A stretch of DNA of 40,764 nucleotides from Oceanimonas doudoroffii. GTDB taxonomy: Bacteria > Pseudomonadota > Gammaproteobacteria > Enterobacterales > Aeromonadaceae. Below are positions 21,295 to 28,240 of the stretch, piece after piece. The DNA is taken from the NCBI RefSeq assembly GCF_002242685.1, contig NZ_NBIM01000012.1:1-40764 (forward strand), given 5' to 3'. Position numbers and translations under genes: made by a program. Position 1 is the first letter of the stretch. The number at the start of each line of letters is the position of its first letter. Below the pieces are notes generated by a model. It was not told the origin of the DNA, ran no database searches, and saw only the letters and a program-made list of their open reading frames with translations.

Positions 21295-21737
21295 CAGTCG
21301 TCTCCCCGCACCATGGTAAAAAAGTCCACCTTGCTGGCCGCCACTTGCCGGCGACGTAGTGCTTCCTGCTCGGCCTTCAGCGCCGCCAGTGGCGCGATCA
21401 GTTCACGATTAAGCCGTTCATTCATTTCACCGGTCTGCATCAGGCCGTCGATCACCGCGGCCAGCTCGGCATGCGCCTTGCTGCGGCCACGCACATAGCT
21501 GTAACCCAGCCCGCCGCCGGCCAGTTCAATCACGGCTCGGGTCACCGTGGTGTCGCCCAGGTTAAAGGCGCGACCGGTGCCGCCCATGCGCGCCCGCACC
21601 TGGGCCAGGCCCACTTCCGGCGCCCGTATCGGCTGGTAATCCACTTTCAGTCCCAGCGCCTGCCAACGAGCTTCCAGCTCGGGCCAGGATGCGCGGGCCA
21701 GTACCGACATCCACTGTTTGCGTTGTGATGTATTCAT
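21294..21737 (-). CDS. phnG: C-P lyase core subunit PhnG
   Basis: 147-residue PhnG, a small subunit of the PhnGHIJ core. Family features are RKQWMSVLARASWPELEA at the start, the central QPIRAPEVGLAQVRARMGGTG and FNLGDTTVTRAVIEL, and length (E. coli 150). It directly abuts the phnF stop, so the regulator and the core enzyme are coupled. Confidence 0.95.
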   Translation of the reverse strand: MNTSQRKQWMSVLARASWPELEARWQALGLKVDYQPIRAPEVGLAQVRARMGGTGRAFNLGDTTVTRAVIELAGGGLGYSYVRGRSKAHAELAAVIDGLMQTGEMNERLNRELIAPLAALKAEQEALRRRQVAASKVDFFTMVRGDD

Positions 21738-22439
21738 TTAGTGCTCCACGACATATTCAATCAGGTCGGAACGGGAAGAGCTGACGGAGAATTCCGCAAT
21801 TCGCTTCGTTCCCTTGATCAGGTTTCTGGTTTTAATACGCATCACCGGCACCGATTTGTTTATTTGCAACAAACGGCATTCTTCACTCAGCGGCGTGCGG
21901 GCACTTAATCGAGTCGATTGCCGTTTCAACTCCAACCCCAGTGTTTTTCTTAGGAATTCGTGCAGGGACCCCTGCCTGAAATGTTTTAATACCGGCCACC
22001 ATTCCGCATCGGGCAAATAATGGTTAATCACACAGCGGGGAATGCCTTCGGTTTTTCTCAGTGTCTGAATGTGAATGATTTTTTGCTCCGGCTTCACTTC
22101 CAGCTCCCTGGCCAGTTTTCCGGAAGCCACCAGCATTCGGGACTTGATCACTCGGCAACTGGGCAGAGAGCCCTGCTCCAGCAGGTTGCCGGTATAGTGG
22201 GCGCCGTCGTGCAACAGGTATTGATGCGGTTGCCGTAATACCATATTGCCCTTGCCCTGATGCCGCTGAACCAGGCCATTGGCCACCAGTTCGTCGATGG
22301 CCCTGCGCACCGTATGGCGGTTAACCTGAAAACGCGTGGCCAGCTGCATTTCCGGTGGCAAATAGTCTCCGGGACCGTAATGCTGTCGAATATCCAGTTC
22401 CAGCTGCCGGCTGATTTCCATATATACCCGCATATACAC
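21738..22439 (-). CDS. phnF: GntR/HutC-family phosphonate regulator PhnF
   Basis: 233-residue repressor-type regulator. An N-terminal winged helix (about 5-70, with GDYLPPEMQLATRFQVNRHT and VRRAIDELVANGL) precedes a UTRA ligand-binding domain of the HutC subfamily (about 90-230, ending EFSVSSSRSDLIEYVVEH). Closely similar wording occurs in E. coli PhnF. In-frame starts are GTG 22439 (GGAG 5 bp upstream), ATG 22433 and ATG 22421; I list the first. PhnF controls phosphonate genes by binding GTnTAnAC-type sites, and such a site lies 74 bp upstream. Confidence 0.93.
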   Translation of the reverse strand: MYMRVYMEISRQLELDIRQHYGPGDYLPPEMQLATRFQVNRHTVRRAIDELVANGLVQRHQGKGNMVLRQPHQYLLHDGAHYTGNLLEQGSLPSCRVIKSRMLVASGKLARELEVKPEQKIIHIQTLRKTEGIPRCVINHYLPDAEWWPVLKHFRQGSLHEFLRKTLGLELKRQSTRLSARTPLSEECRLLQINKSVPVMRIKTRNLIKGTKRIAEFSVSSSRSDLIEYVVEH

Positions 22440-22461
22440 TACCGCTCCGTTCTTTAAGTGG

Positions 22462-22507
22462 AGTGAGGCCGAAAGGTAATAGTGCCATTACCTCCTTACG
22501 CCTCACT
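22462..22507 (-). promoter_or_regulatory. nested hairpin in the phnF leader
   Basis: Two perfect inverted repeats are nested: outer arms AGTGAGGC / GCCTCACT (22500-22507 and 22462-22469) and inner arms GGTAAT / ATTACC (22487-22492 and 22475-22480). On the minus strand the left side between them reads TAAGGAGGT, a perfect anti-16S match, followed after 3 bases by ATG (22488). The U-run of a terminator is missing. It may be a translational control structure or an mRNA-end structure behind phnE; the role is not known. Confidence 0.45.
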
Positions 22508-22512
22508 GTTTG

Positions 22513-22524
22513 TTGTCTAGACAA
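22513..22524. promoter_or_regulatory. predicted PhnF operator O2 (upstream of phnF)
   Basis: TTGTCTAGACAA is a perfect 12-bp palindrome whose core GTCTAGAC fits the HutC-subfamily consensus GTnTAnAC. It lies in the 100-bp gap between phnE and phnF. A near copy occurs before phnC. Binding by PhnF is inferred from the family rule and the duplication. Confidence 0.65.
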
Positions 22525-22539
22525 GCTCGGTTAAAAAAA

Positions 22540-23325
22540 TTAGATATATTTCTTACGGATATATTGGGAAGCGACATCGAGCAGGCTGACCGTCACAATG
22601 ACCACCAGCATGATGGCGGCGGTCTGCTCAAACTGGAAACTGCGAATCGCTTCCCACAACAGCACGCCAATGCCACCGGCACCCACCATGCCGACCACGG
22701 TGGCCGAGCGGACATTGGACTCGAAGCGATAAAGCGAATAGGAAATCCACAGCGGCAACACCTGGGGCAGCACGCCGTAGAGGATCTCTTCCAGCTTGCC
22801 CGCACCCGTGGCCCGCACTCCCTCAATGGGACCCGGCTCAATGGCCTCCACCGCTTCGGAAAACAGCTTCGACAGCACCCCTGTGGTGTGTACAAACAGC
22901 GCCAGCACACCGGCAAAGGGTCCCAGGCCGACGGCCACCACAAACAGCATGGCAAATACCATTTCATTGATGGCCCGGGCGGCATCCATCAACCGGCGCA
23001 TCGGCTGGCATACCCACTGCGGGAACAGGTTTTCGGCACACAGCAAACCAAAGGGAATCGACACCACGATGGCCAGCAGGGTGCCCCAGAGCGCCACCTG
23101 CAGGGTGACCAGGGTTTCCTTCAGGTATAACTGCCAGTGGGTGAAGTCCGGTGGAAAAAAGCCCGATGCCAGCTCGGCCATGTTGCCGGCATCCCTGACC
23201 AGCACGGCGGGATCCATCTCGGCGCCCTGCCAGGCCCAGGCCAGCACCAGGGCCAACGCTCCCCATTTAAACAACGACCACAGGCGTACGCCCGGTCCCG
23301 TTGCCATTACAGCGTCAGTATTCAT
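22540..23325 (-). CDS. phnE: phosphonate ABC transporter permease PhnE
   Basis: 261-residue inner-membrane permease that carries phosphonates into the cytoplasm. About six hydrophobic segments are visible (near 15-35, 75-100, 120-160, 205-250), with the cytoplasmic EAA-type loop [18 protein letters not shown] near residue 160 that contacts PhnC. The frame is open to 23361, but the ATG at 23325 has CGGAGA 8 bp upstream. No frameshift is seen, unlike the cryptic phnE of E. coli K-12. It follows phnD after a 55-bp spacer holding a strong hairpin. Confidence 0.95.
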   Translation of the reverse strand: MNTDAVMATGPGVRLWSLFKWGALALVLAWAWQGAEMDPAVLVRDAGNMAELASGFFPPDFTHWQLYLKETLVTLQVALWGTLLAIVVSIPFGLLCAENLFPQWVCQPMRRLMDAARAINEMVFAMLFVVAVGLGPFAGVLALFVHTTGVLSKLFSEAVEAIEPGPIEGVRATGAGKLEEILYGVLPQVLPLWISYSLYRFESNVRSATVVGMVGAGGIGVLLWEAIRSFQFEQTAAIMLVVIVTVSLLDVASQYIRKKYI

Positions 23326-23345
23326 TATTACCGTCTCCGATAACC

Positions 23346-23374
23346 GCAAAGGGCCGGACACGCCGGCCCCTTGC
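23346..23374 (-). repeat. intercistronic hairpin between phnD and phnE
   Basis: GCAAAGGGCCGG (23346-23357) and CCGGCCCCTTGC (23363-23374) form a 12-bp stem with one mismatch and a 5-nt loop between the phnD stop and the phnE ribosome-binding site. There is no T-run, so it is not a simple terminator. In other binding-protein operons such structures protect the upstream mRNA and raise binding-protein output; that role is inferred here. Confidence 0.6.
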
Positions 23375-23380
23375 CGGTGG

Positions 23381-24370
23381 TTAGTTGGTCATGGCCGCCA
23401 GGGCGGACATCTGCCGATCCAGGGCCGCCAGCTGCATTTTCACCTGGGCGATTTCGTCCTCGCCGGCCTGGCCGTTCTCCAGCTCTTTCAGCTCCTTGAA
23501 CAACTGAAGCTGGCGAATGGGCAGCAATTGCAGGTTGCTGGAAGGGGTAAAGGACGCCCACTCCAGTGCCGCCAGAATCTCTCGCTGCTGCGGGTCACCG
23601 GAGCGGCCATAGTTCATAAAGAAGTCGTATACCACCTGCTTGGTGGCTTCCGGCAGGTTCTCGCGCCAGACGATGGGATCGGCGGGGATCAGCGGCGACT
23701 TCCACAGCACCTTGATGTTCTTGGCTTTTTCCGGCTCACGCTCGGCAAAACGCGCCAGGCTTTCGGTGTTGTTGGTGGCCACATCCACCTGCTTGTTGAG
23801 CACGGCAAACACATTGACCTCATGGCTGGAATTCAGGGTGCGCTTGAACTCCTGGGGAGAAACATCGTTCTGGGCAAATACGTAATAGGAGGGCACCAGG
23901 AAGCCGGAAGTGGAGTTGGGATCGCCGTTGCCGAACACCAGCTGCTGGCGTTGCTCCAGCACATCCTGCACCGAGGCGAGCGAGCTGTCCTGATGGGCGA
24001 TGAGCAGGCTCCAGTAACCGGGCTGGCCGTCGGCGCGCACGGTCTGGGCAAAAATTTCGCCGCCGGCGCGATCCACTGCCTCCATGGCCGACTTGTTGCC
24101 CAGCCAGGCGATGTCGACCTTGTCAAAGCGCATGCCCTGAATAATGCCGGCATAATCCGGCGCGAAAAATGCCTCCACTTCCAGGCCCAGCCGTTTCTCC
24201 ATGTCGGCCAGGAAGGGCTCCCAGCTTTGCTTGAGGTTTTGCTGGGATTCGGTGGAAATAATGCCAAAGTGGATGGTGGACAGCGGTGCCTCATCGGCCA
24301 TGACCGGCGTCGCCGCCAGGGCACTCAACAGGCTGACGCCCCCCACGAGTTTCTTCAGTGCATGTTTCAT
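23381..24370 (-). CDS. phnD: periplasmic phosphonate-binding protein PhnD
   Basis: 329-residue substrate-binding protein of the phosphonate ABC importer. A Sec signal peptide (about 1-25, cleavage likely after VMA) precedes the mature binding protein, with [20 protein letters not shown] at its start, the ligand-site region [19 protein letters not shown] near 95, and [13 protein letters not shown] near residue 157. A helical, Glu/Gln-rich C-terminal tail (about 285-329) is present. Start overlaps the phnC stop by 4 bp. Confidence 0.95.
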   Translation of the reverse strand: MKHALKKLVGGVSLLSALAATPVMADEAPLSTIHFGIISTESQQNLKQSWEPFLADMEKRLGLEVEAFFAPDYAGIIQGMRFDKVDIAWLGNKSAMEAVDRAGGEIFAQTVRADGQPGYWSLLIAHQDSSLASVQDVLEQRQQLVFGNGDPNSTSGFLVPSYYVFAQNDVSPQEFKRTLNSSHEVNVFAVLNKQVDVATNNTESLARFAEREPEKAKNIKVLWKSPLIPADPIVWRENLPEATKQVVYDFFMNYGRSGDPQQREILAALEWASFTPSSNLQLLPIRQLQLFKELKELENGQAGEDEIAQVKMQLAALDRQMSALAAMTN

Positions 24371-25224
24371 GACAGTTGTCCTTGAATTGAGCCGGTTACA
24401 AAGGGAGTAGAGCGCGGGCGCACACCGGCCGCCGCGTCCGAGGCCGGTACTCGACTGTCCGGCCGGGATTGGGTATAGAGGGAGGCCAGTTCACCCTCGG
24501 TGATCGCCTCGGCCGCCCCCTGATAGAACACCTCCCCTTCCCGCAGGGCTACCAGGTGCTGGCAGTATTTCAGCGCATAGTCCACCTGATGCAGGGTGAC
24601 TACCACCGGAATGCCTTCGCGTTCGTTGATGTCCTTGAGCAGCTCCATCACGGTGCGCGCCGACTCCGGGTCGAGTGAAGCAATGGGCTCATCGGCAAAG
24701 ATGATGTGTGCCTGCTGCATCAGCGAACGGGCGATGGCTACCCGTTGCTGCTGACCACCGGAAAGGGTGGACACCCGCTGTTCGGCAAAGGCCGCCATGC
24801 CGACCCGCTCCAGGGCCTGCATCGCCTGCCGGCGCTGCTCCGGGGTAAATCGGCCGGTCAGGGTACGCCAACGGGCGGTGCTGCCCAGGGCACCAATCAG
24901 CACATTGGTCAGCACACTCAGGCGATTGACCAGGTTGAACTGCTGAAAGATGTAGCCGGCCCGAGCCCGGCAGCCACGTACCTGACTGGCGGCACGGCCT
25001 TCGGACTGCACCAGCTGCCCCAGCACACGAATCTCTGTTCCTTCCTGCCTGTCGGAGCAGACCAGGCCACTCAGATGGCGCAGCAGGGTGGACTTGCCCG
25101 AGCCGGACGGTCCCAGCAGGGCGGTGATGCCCCCATGAGAGATATCCAGACTGATTTCTTTCAGCGCTTTTTTGTTGTCAAAGGTCTTGCTCAGACGCCT
25201 GACCTCAATGATGTTGTTGCTCAT
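24367..25224 (-). CDS. phnC: phosphonate ABC transporter ATPase PhnC
   Basis: 285-residue ATPase that drives the PhnCDE importer. Walker A is GPSGSGKST, the signature is [15 protein letters not shown], Walker B is [15 protein letters not shown], and the D- and H-loops follow. The C-terminus (about 255-285) is a low-complexity extension rich in Arg, Pro and Ser. The frame is open to 25257; the ATG at 25224 has GAGG 9 bp upstream and starts at the family position. It is first in the phn cluster, behind a possible Pho box and a PhnF-type operator. Confidence 0.95.
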   Translation of the reverse strand: MSNNIIEVRRLSKTFDNKKALKEISLDISHGGITALLGPSGSGKSTLLRHLSGLVCSDRQEGTEIRVLGQLVQSEGRAASQVRGCRARAGYIFQQFNLVNRLSVLTNVLIGALGSTARWRTLTGRFTPEQRRQAMQALERVGMAAFAEQRVSTLSGGQQQRVAIARSLMQQAHIIFADEPIASLDPESARTVMELLKDINEREGIPVVVTLHQVDYALKYCQHLVALREGEVFYQGAAEAITEGELASLYTQSRPDSRVPASDAAAGVRPRSTPFVTGSIQGQLS

Positions 25225-25271
25225 TGTCAGCAGCCTCACGTTGGTTTCGAGGGCCATACTGCGGACGACAA

Positions 25272-25289
25272 ATGACAGTTTTATTGAGG
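25272..25289 (-). promoter_or_regulatory. possible Pho box upstream of phnC
   Basis: The minus-strand 18-mer matches the PhoB-box consensus CTGTCATAWAWCTGTMAY at 14 of 18 positions; the second half (AATAAAACTGTCAT) is perfect and the first half is poor. It ends 48 bp before the phnC ATG. A weak -10-like CAGTAT follows 10 bp later. C-P lyase operons are commonly PhoB-dependent, which supports but does not prove the call. Confidence 0.4.
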
Positions 25290-25395
25290 AAATGCGTCAG
25301 AAAATGGGAGGGAAACAACTGTTATGCGGCGAAAAAATCACGTAACCTGCTGTTTTGTGGAGGGTTAACGGCACAACTCAAATTCGGCCGATCAC

Positions 25396-25407
25396 TTGTC
25401 TAGATAT
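25396..25407. promoter_or_regulatory. predicted PhnF operator O1 (upstream of phnC)
   Basis: TTGTCTAGATAT matches the palindrome before phnF (TTGTCTAGACAA) at 10 of 12 positions, with an identical left half and centre. It lies about 170 bp before phnC, between the aminotransferase terminator and the possible Pho box. The rest of the 286-bp gap shows no gene. Confidence 0.55.
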
Positions 25408-25460
25408 GATGTTCAGAAAAGCTTCATTCGCCCTTCAGCGCGCCGAGCACGCCAAAAACG

Positions 25461-25488
25461 ACGAAGCCGCCTCAAAAGGCGGCTTCGT
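25461..25488 (-). terminator. intrinsic terminator of the aminotransferase gene
   Basis: ACGAAGCCGCCT and AGGCGGCTTCGT form a perfect 12-bp stem with a 4-nt loop. On the minus strand it is followed by CGTTTTTGG. It lies 22 bp after the aminotransferase stop and isolates that gene from phnC. Confidence 0.88.
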
Positions 25489-25510
25489 GATGTAAGGGTA
25501 AGCAAGCAGG

Positions 25511-26644
25511 TTAGCCCTGCAGCACCCGATCCAGGGCGGCTTCAAAGGTCGCCACGGTACGGTCCACGTCCTTCAGCTTGTCAAGGCCGAACAGGCCCAG
25601 GCGGAAGGTCTGGAAGTCGGCGGGCTCGTCGCAGGCCAGAGGCACACCGGCGGCGATCTGCAGGCCCTCGGCGGCGAACTTGCTGCCGCTCTTGATACCG
25701 GCGTCGTCGGTGTAGCACACCACCACTCCCGGGGCGGCAAAGCCGTCGGCGGCCACGCTCTTGATGCCCCGCTCAGCCAGCACGGCTCGCACCCGGTCGC
25801 CCAGCTCCTGCTGGCGCTGCTTCATCACCGCAAAGCCCAGCTCTCGGCTTTCCACTATGGTGTCGCGGAAAGCGGTGAGGGCGTCGGTGGGCATGGTGGC
25901 ATGGTAGGCATGCCCACCCTGCTCATAGGTTTCCATGATCTGCAGCCACTTTTTCAAATCGCAGGCAAAGCTGCTGCTCTGGGTGTCGTCGATACGCTCC
26001 CGGGCAAGCTTGCTCAGCATCACCAGGCCGCAGCAGGGCGAACTGCTCCAGCCCTTTTGCGGGGCGCTCAGCAAAATGTCGACGCCGCAGGCTTCCATGT
26101 CCACCCAAATGGTGCCGGAGGCAATGCAGTCGATCACCAGCAGGCCGCCCACTTCGTGCACGGCGTCGGCCATGGCGCGAATATAGTCGTCGGGCAGCAT
26201 CATGCCGGCGGCGGTTTCCACGTGGGCGGCAAACACCAGTTCGGGTTTCTGCTCGCGAATGGCGGCCACCACTTCCTCAATGGGCGCCGGCGCCATGGCG
26301 GCCTGGGGGCCGTCTTCTATGGTGCGGGCCTTGAGCACGGTCTCGAATGCCGGAATGCTGCCGGCTTCAAAGATCTGGCTCCAACGGTAGCTAAACCAGC
26401 CGTTACGCACCACCAGACAGCGCTTGCCAGTGGCAAACTGACGAGCCACGGCTTCCATGCCAAAGGTGCCGCTGCCGGGCACAATGATTGCCGAATGGGC
26501 GTGATAGAGCTCTTTCAGGCTGGCGGAGATGTCCTTCATCACTCGCTGAAAACGCGCCGACATATGGTTAAGCGCACGATCGGTGTAGACCACCGAATAT
26601 TCCAGCAGACCATCGGGGTCGATATTGGGCAGCAATCCGGACAT
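25511..26644 (-). CDS. class-V PLP-dependent aminotransferase
   Basis: 377-residue fold-type I aminotransferase of the class-V group (alanine-glyoxylate / serine-pyruvate / PhnW-like). The PLP lysine is Lys197 in SAPQKGWSSSP. Asp172 (VIDCIASG) is the ring-nitrogen partner, and VPGSGTFGMEAVARQF near residue 55 is the cofactor-phosphate loop. It resembles 2-aminoethylphosphonate transaminase (PhnW) in overall layout but lacks its N-terminal LLTPGPL signature, so the substrate is open. The ATG at 26644 has AGAGGTG upstream. The frame is open without a stop to 26926, but that part is an AT-rich leader. It has its own terminator and lies next to, but outside, the phn operon. Confidence 0.85.
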   Translation of the reverse strand: MSGLLPNIDPDGLLEYSVVYTDRALNHMSARFQRVMKDISASLKELYHAHSAIIVPGSGTFGMEAVARQFATGKRCLVVRNGWFSYRWSQIFEAGSIPAFETVLKARTIEDGPQAAMAPAPIEEVVAAIREQKPELVFAAHVETAAGMMLPDDYIRAMADAVHEVGGLLVIDCIASGTIWVDMEACGVDILLSAPQKGWSSSPCCGLVMLSKLARERIDDTQSSSFACDLKKWLQIMETYEQGGHAYHATMPTDALTAFRDTIVESRELGFAVMKQRQQELGDRVRAVLAERGIKSVAADGFAAPGVVVCYTDDAGIKSGSKFAAEGLQIAAGVPLACDEPADFQTFRLGLFGLDKLKDVDRTVATFEAALDRVLQG

Positions 26645-26928
26645 AATCACCTCTTGATAAAGTAACTGATACTGAAAACAGGGCCGCAAGCGCACCACCG
26701 GCACTGGCTCAAGAATGGCATAGCTCCCCCGACGGGGCCAGAGCACCTGACAGGCTGGATACGCACAGGTACACGGCGATGCGGCATGATTTGAAACAAT
26801 AATAATGCCCAATCCTTTGCCAAACAGCAAAAAAACCATCAACAAAACTGCACACAATGCATAGATGCAAAACTTAAAACCAAATAAAACAGAAAAAACA
26901 AACCAAACAACCAGATAAGAGAACATTC
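26645..26928. promoter_or_regulatory. divergent intergenic region, aminotransferase / ybcJ
   Basis: This 284-bp gap separates two genes reading outward. The right part (about 26790-26928) is very A-rich on the plus strand. A compact inverted repeat at 26723-26744 (GCTC-CCCC-GAC-GGGG-CCA-GAGC) lies 80-100 bp before the aminotransferase start, in its likely leader. No promoter hexamers could be assigned with confidence. Confidence 0.35.
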
Positions 26929-27144
26929 ATGAACGAAACATTCAGCCTTGAGGGCAATGACTACATTCCCCTGTGCAACCTGCTGAAAGTGCTGGGCTGG
27001 TGCGACTCCGGCGCCATGGCCAAGGCGGTGATCGACGAGGGGGCCGTAACCGTGAACGGCCAGGTGGAAGTGCGCAAGCGCTGCAAGATAGTGGCGGGGC
27101 AGACGGTTCGCTTCAACGGCCAGACGGTCACCGTCGGCGAGTAA
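26929..27144 (+). CDS. ybcJ: S4-domain RNA-binding protein YbcJ
   Basis: 71-residue protein that is essentially one S4 RNA-binding domain. It shows YIPLCNLLKVLGWCDSGAMA, then VIDEGAVTVNGQVEVRKRC, typical of the S4 alpha-L fold, as in E. coli YbcJ (70 residues). It likely binds structured RNA; the target is not known. A weak AAGAG ribosome-binding site precedes the ATG, and a strong terminator follows. Confidence 0.92.
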   Translation: MNETFSLEGNDYIPLCNLLKVLGWCDSGAMAKAVIDEGAVTVNGQVEVRKRCKIVAGQTVRFNGQTVTVGE

Positions 27145-27151
27145 CGACCAA

Positions 27152-27186
27152 AAAGGGGCCTGCCGGCCCCTTTGTTTTATTTTTTA
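27152..27186 (+). terminator. intrinsic terminator of ybcJ
   Basis: AAAGGGGCC and GGCCCCTTT pair perfectly around a TGCC loop (27152-27173) and are followed by GTTTTATTTTTT. It lies 7 bp after the ybcJ stop codon. Confidence 0.92.
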
Positions 27187-27202
27187 TGCACAAACAAAAA
27201 AA

Positions 27203-27228
27203 CCTCACATTGCTGCGAGGCTTTTTTG
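27203..27228. terminator. bidirectional terminator, tRNA-Pro / ybcJ
   Basis: CCTCACA (27203-27209) and TGCGAGG (27214-27220) form a 7-bp stem with one G-T pair. The left flank is a run of A and the right flank is CTTTTTT, so each strand reads into a T-run. On the minus strand it ends the tRNA-Pro transcript. Confidence 0.85.
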
Positions 27229-27235
27229 AAGAGTC

Positions 27236-27312
<77 letters not shown>

Positions 27313-27325
27313 TTAACGGGGCGAG

Positions 27326-27354
27326 AATTTACAGAAACACCGCCCCCCTTGCAA
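27326..27354 (-). promoter_or_regulatory. tRNA-Pro promoter
   Basis: On the minus strand -35 TTGCAA (27349-27354) and -10 TAAATT (27326-27331) are 17 bp apart, followed by the GC-rich discriminator CTCGCCCCG, as is usual for stringently controlled stable-RNA promoters. It starts about 10 bp before the tRNA. Confidence 0.75.
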
Positions 27355-27373
27355 GCCCTTTTTCATCATTAAT

Positions 27374-28063
27374 TCACTTTGGGCCCAATAATCGCATGGT
27401 CCAGTCACTGACGCGGCCGGCGGCCAGATAATCCGCCGCTTTTTTACGCCAACTGTCTGATAATTGTTCGGTTTCGGCCAGCTCACGCAAGCCGTCGGCA
27501 TCAAAGCCACGGTTGAACACAATATCGCCGGCCCGCCGCACCGACATGCCCGGGCAGGGCCGCTCCACCAGTTCAAGGGACGCGGTGGGCGTGATCCAGC
27601 CTTCTTCCAGCACCCGCAGCAGCCAGCCGGTGCGGCCATTGGCCTGCATCAGCACCGAGAAAGAGTCGTGACCAAAGCGGGCATTGAGCTTGTAGCAGGG
27701 CGAACGCGGCTGGCTGATTTGCACCAGGGCGTCACCCAGCCGGAACACATCACCGATGCAGGCCTCTTGCTCGGTGAGGCCGCTGCCCGAGAGGTTCTCG
27801 CCAAAGGCGCCGGGCACCAGCAAGGACGCGCGCCCACTCAGCCCCATGCCCTCAAACCACTGGCGCCATACCGGGTAATGCTCTGCCGGGTAGTAATGCA
27901 GCGCCCGCTCCGGCCCGCCGTGAAAACGGGTGGAAACCTGAACGTCACCTTCCAGCCCGGTGCGGTGGCAAAACAGACCGTCACCCACCGGTCGTTTATC
28001 AATAGCGCTGTCGATGCCCGGCGCCAGCGGCCGTGCCTTTCCGGCCAACACAAGAACCTGCAT
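27374..28063 (-). CDS. yiiM: MOSC domain-containing protein YiiM
   Basis: 229-residue MOSC-domain protein (molybdenum-cofactor sulfurase C-terminal type). GDVQVSTRFHGGPERALHYY near residue 39, FGENLSGSGL near residue 86 and SQPRSPCYKLNARFG near residue 117 carry the conserved Cys of the family. A C-terminal YiiM 3-alpha region follows. E. coli YiiM is a molybdenum-dependent 6-N-hydroxylaminopurine reductase relative. The ATG at 28063 has AAGGAGGG 5 bp upstream; the frame is open to 28099. It is divergent from ldhA. Confidence 0.9.
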   Translation of the reverse strand: MQVLVLAGKARPLAPGIDSAIDKRPVGDGLFCHRTGLEGDVQVSTRFHGGPERALHYYPAEHYPVWRQWFEGMGLSGRASLLVPGAFGENLSGSGLTEQEACIGDVFRLGDALVQISQPRSPCYKLNARFGHDSFSVLMQANGRTGWLLRVLEEGWITPTASLELVERPCPGMSVRRAGDIVFNRGFDADGLRELAETEQLSDSWRKKAADYLAAGRVSDWTMRLLGPK

Positions 28064-28179
28064 ACCGCCCTCCTTGAAAATACCTTCACATAAAAACATT
28101 ATTTTTCGTCACGGGCAAGCAGGCGGCCCACCCTGCGACAAAAGCAGCCCCAAACAGAAACCACACACCGGTCACGGCC

Positions 28180-28209
28180 TTGATAATGACGCCGGTTGCA
28201 CCCAATAAT
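28180..28209 (+). promoter_or_regulatory. predicted ldhA promoter
   Basis: TTGATA (28180-28185) and AATAAT (28204-28209) are 18 bp apart, 5/6 matches each to the sigma-70 hexamers. The transcript would start about 25 nt before the GTG start of ldhA. Confidence 0.5.
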
Positions 28210-28240
28210 CCTAAACATGCCATTCCAGCGGAGCCCGCCC

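Noticed and set aside
22321..22490. Small open frame starting at the ATG 22488 before phnF
   Set aside because: Spacing from the Shine-Dalgarno to the ATG is only 3 bases and most of the frame overlaps phnF; kept as part of the hairpin finding, not as a gene.
26645..26926. 94-codon N-terminal extension of the aminotransferase with hydrophobic segments
   Set aside because: The region is A/T-rich leader sequence; the ATG at 26644 has a good ribosome-binding site and gives the expected start, so the extension is probably not translated.
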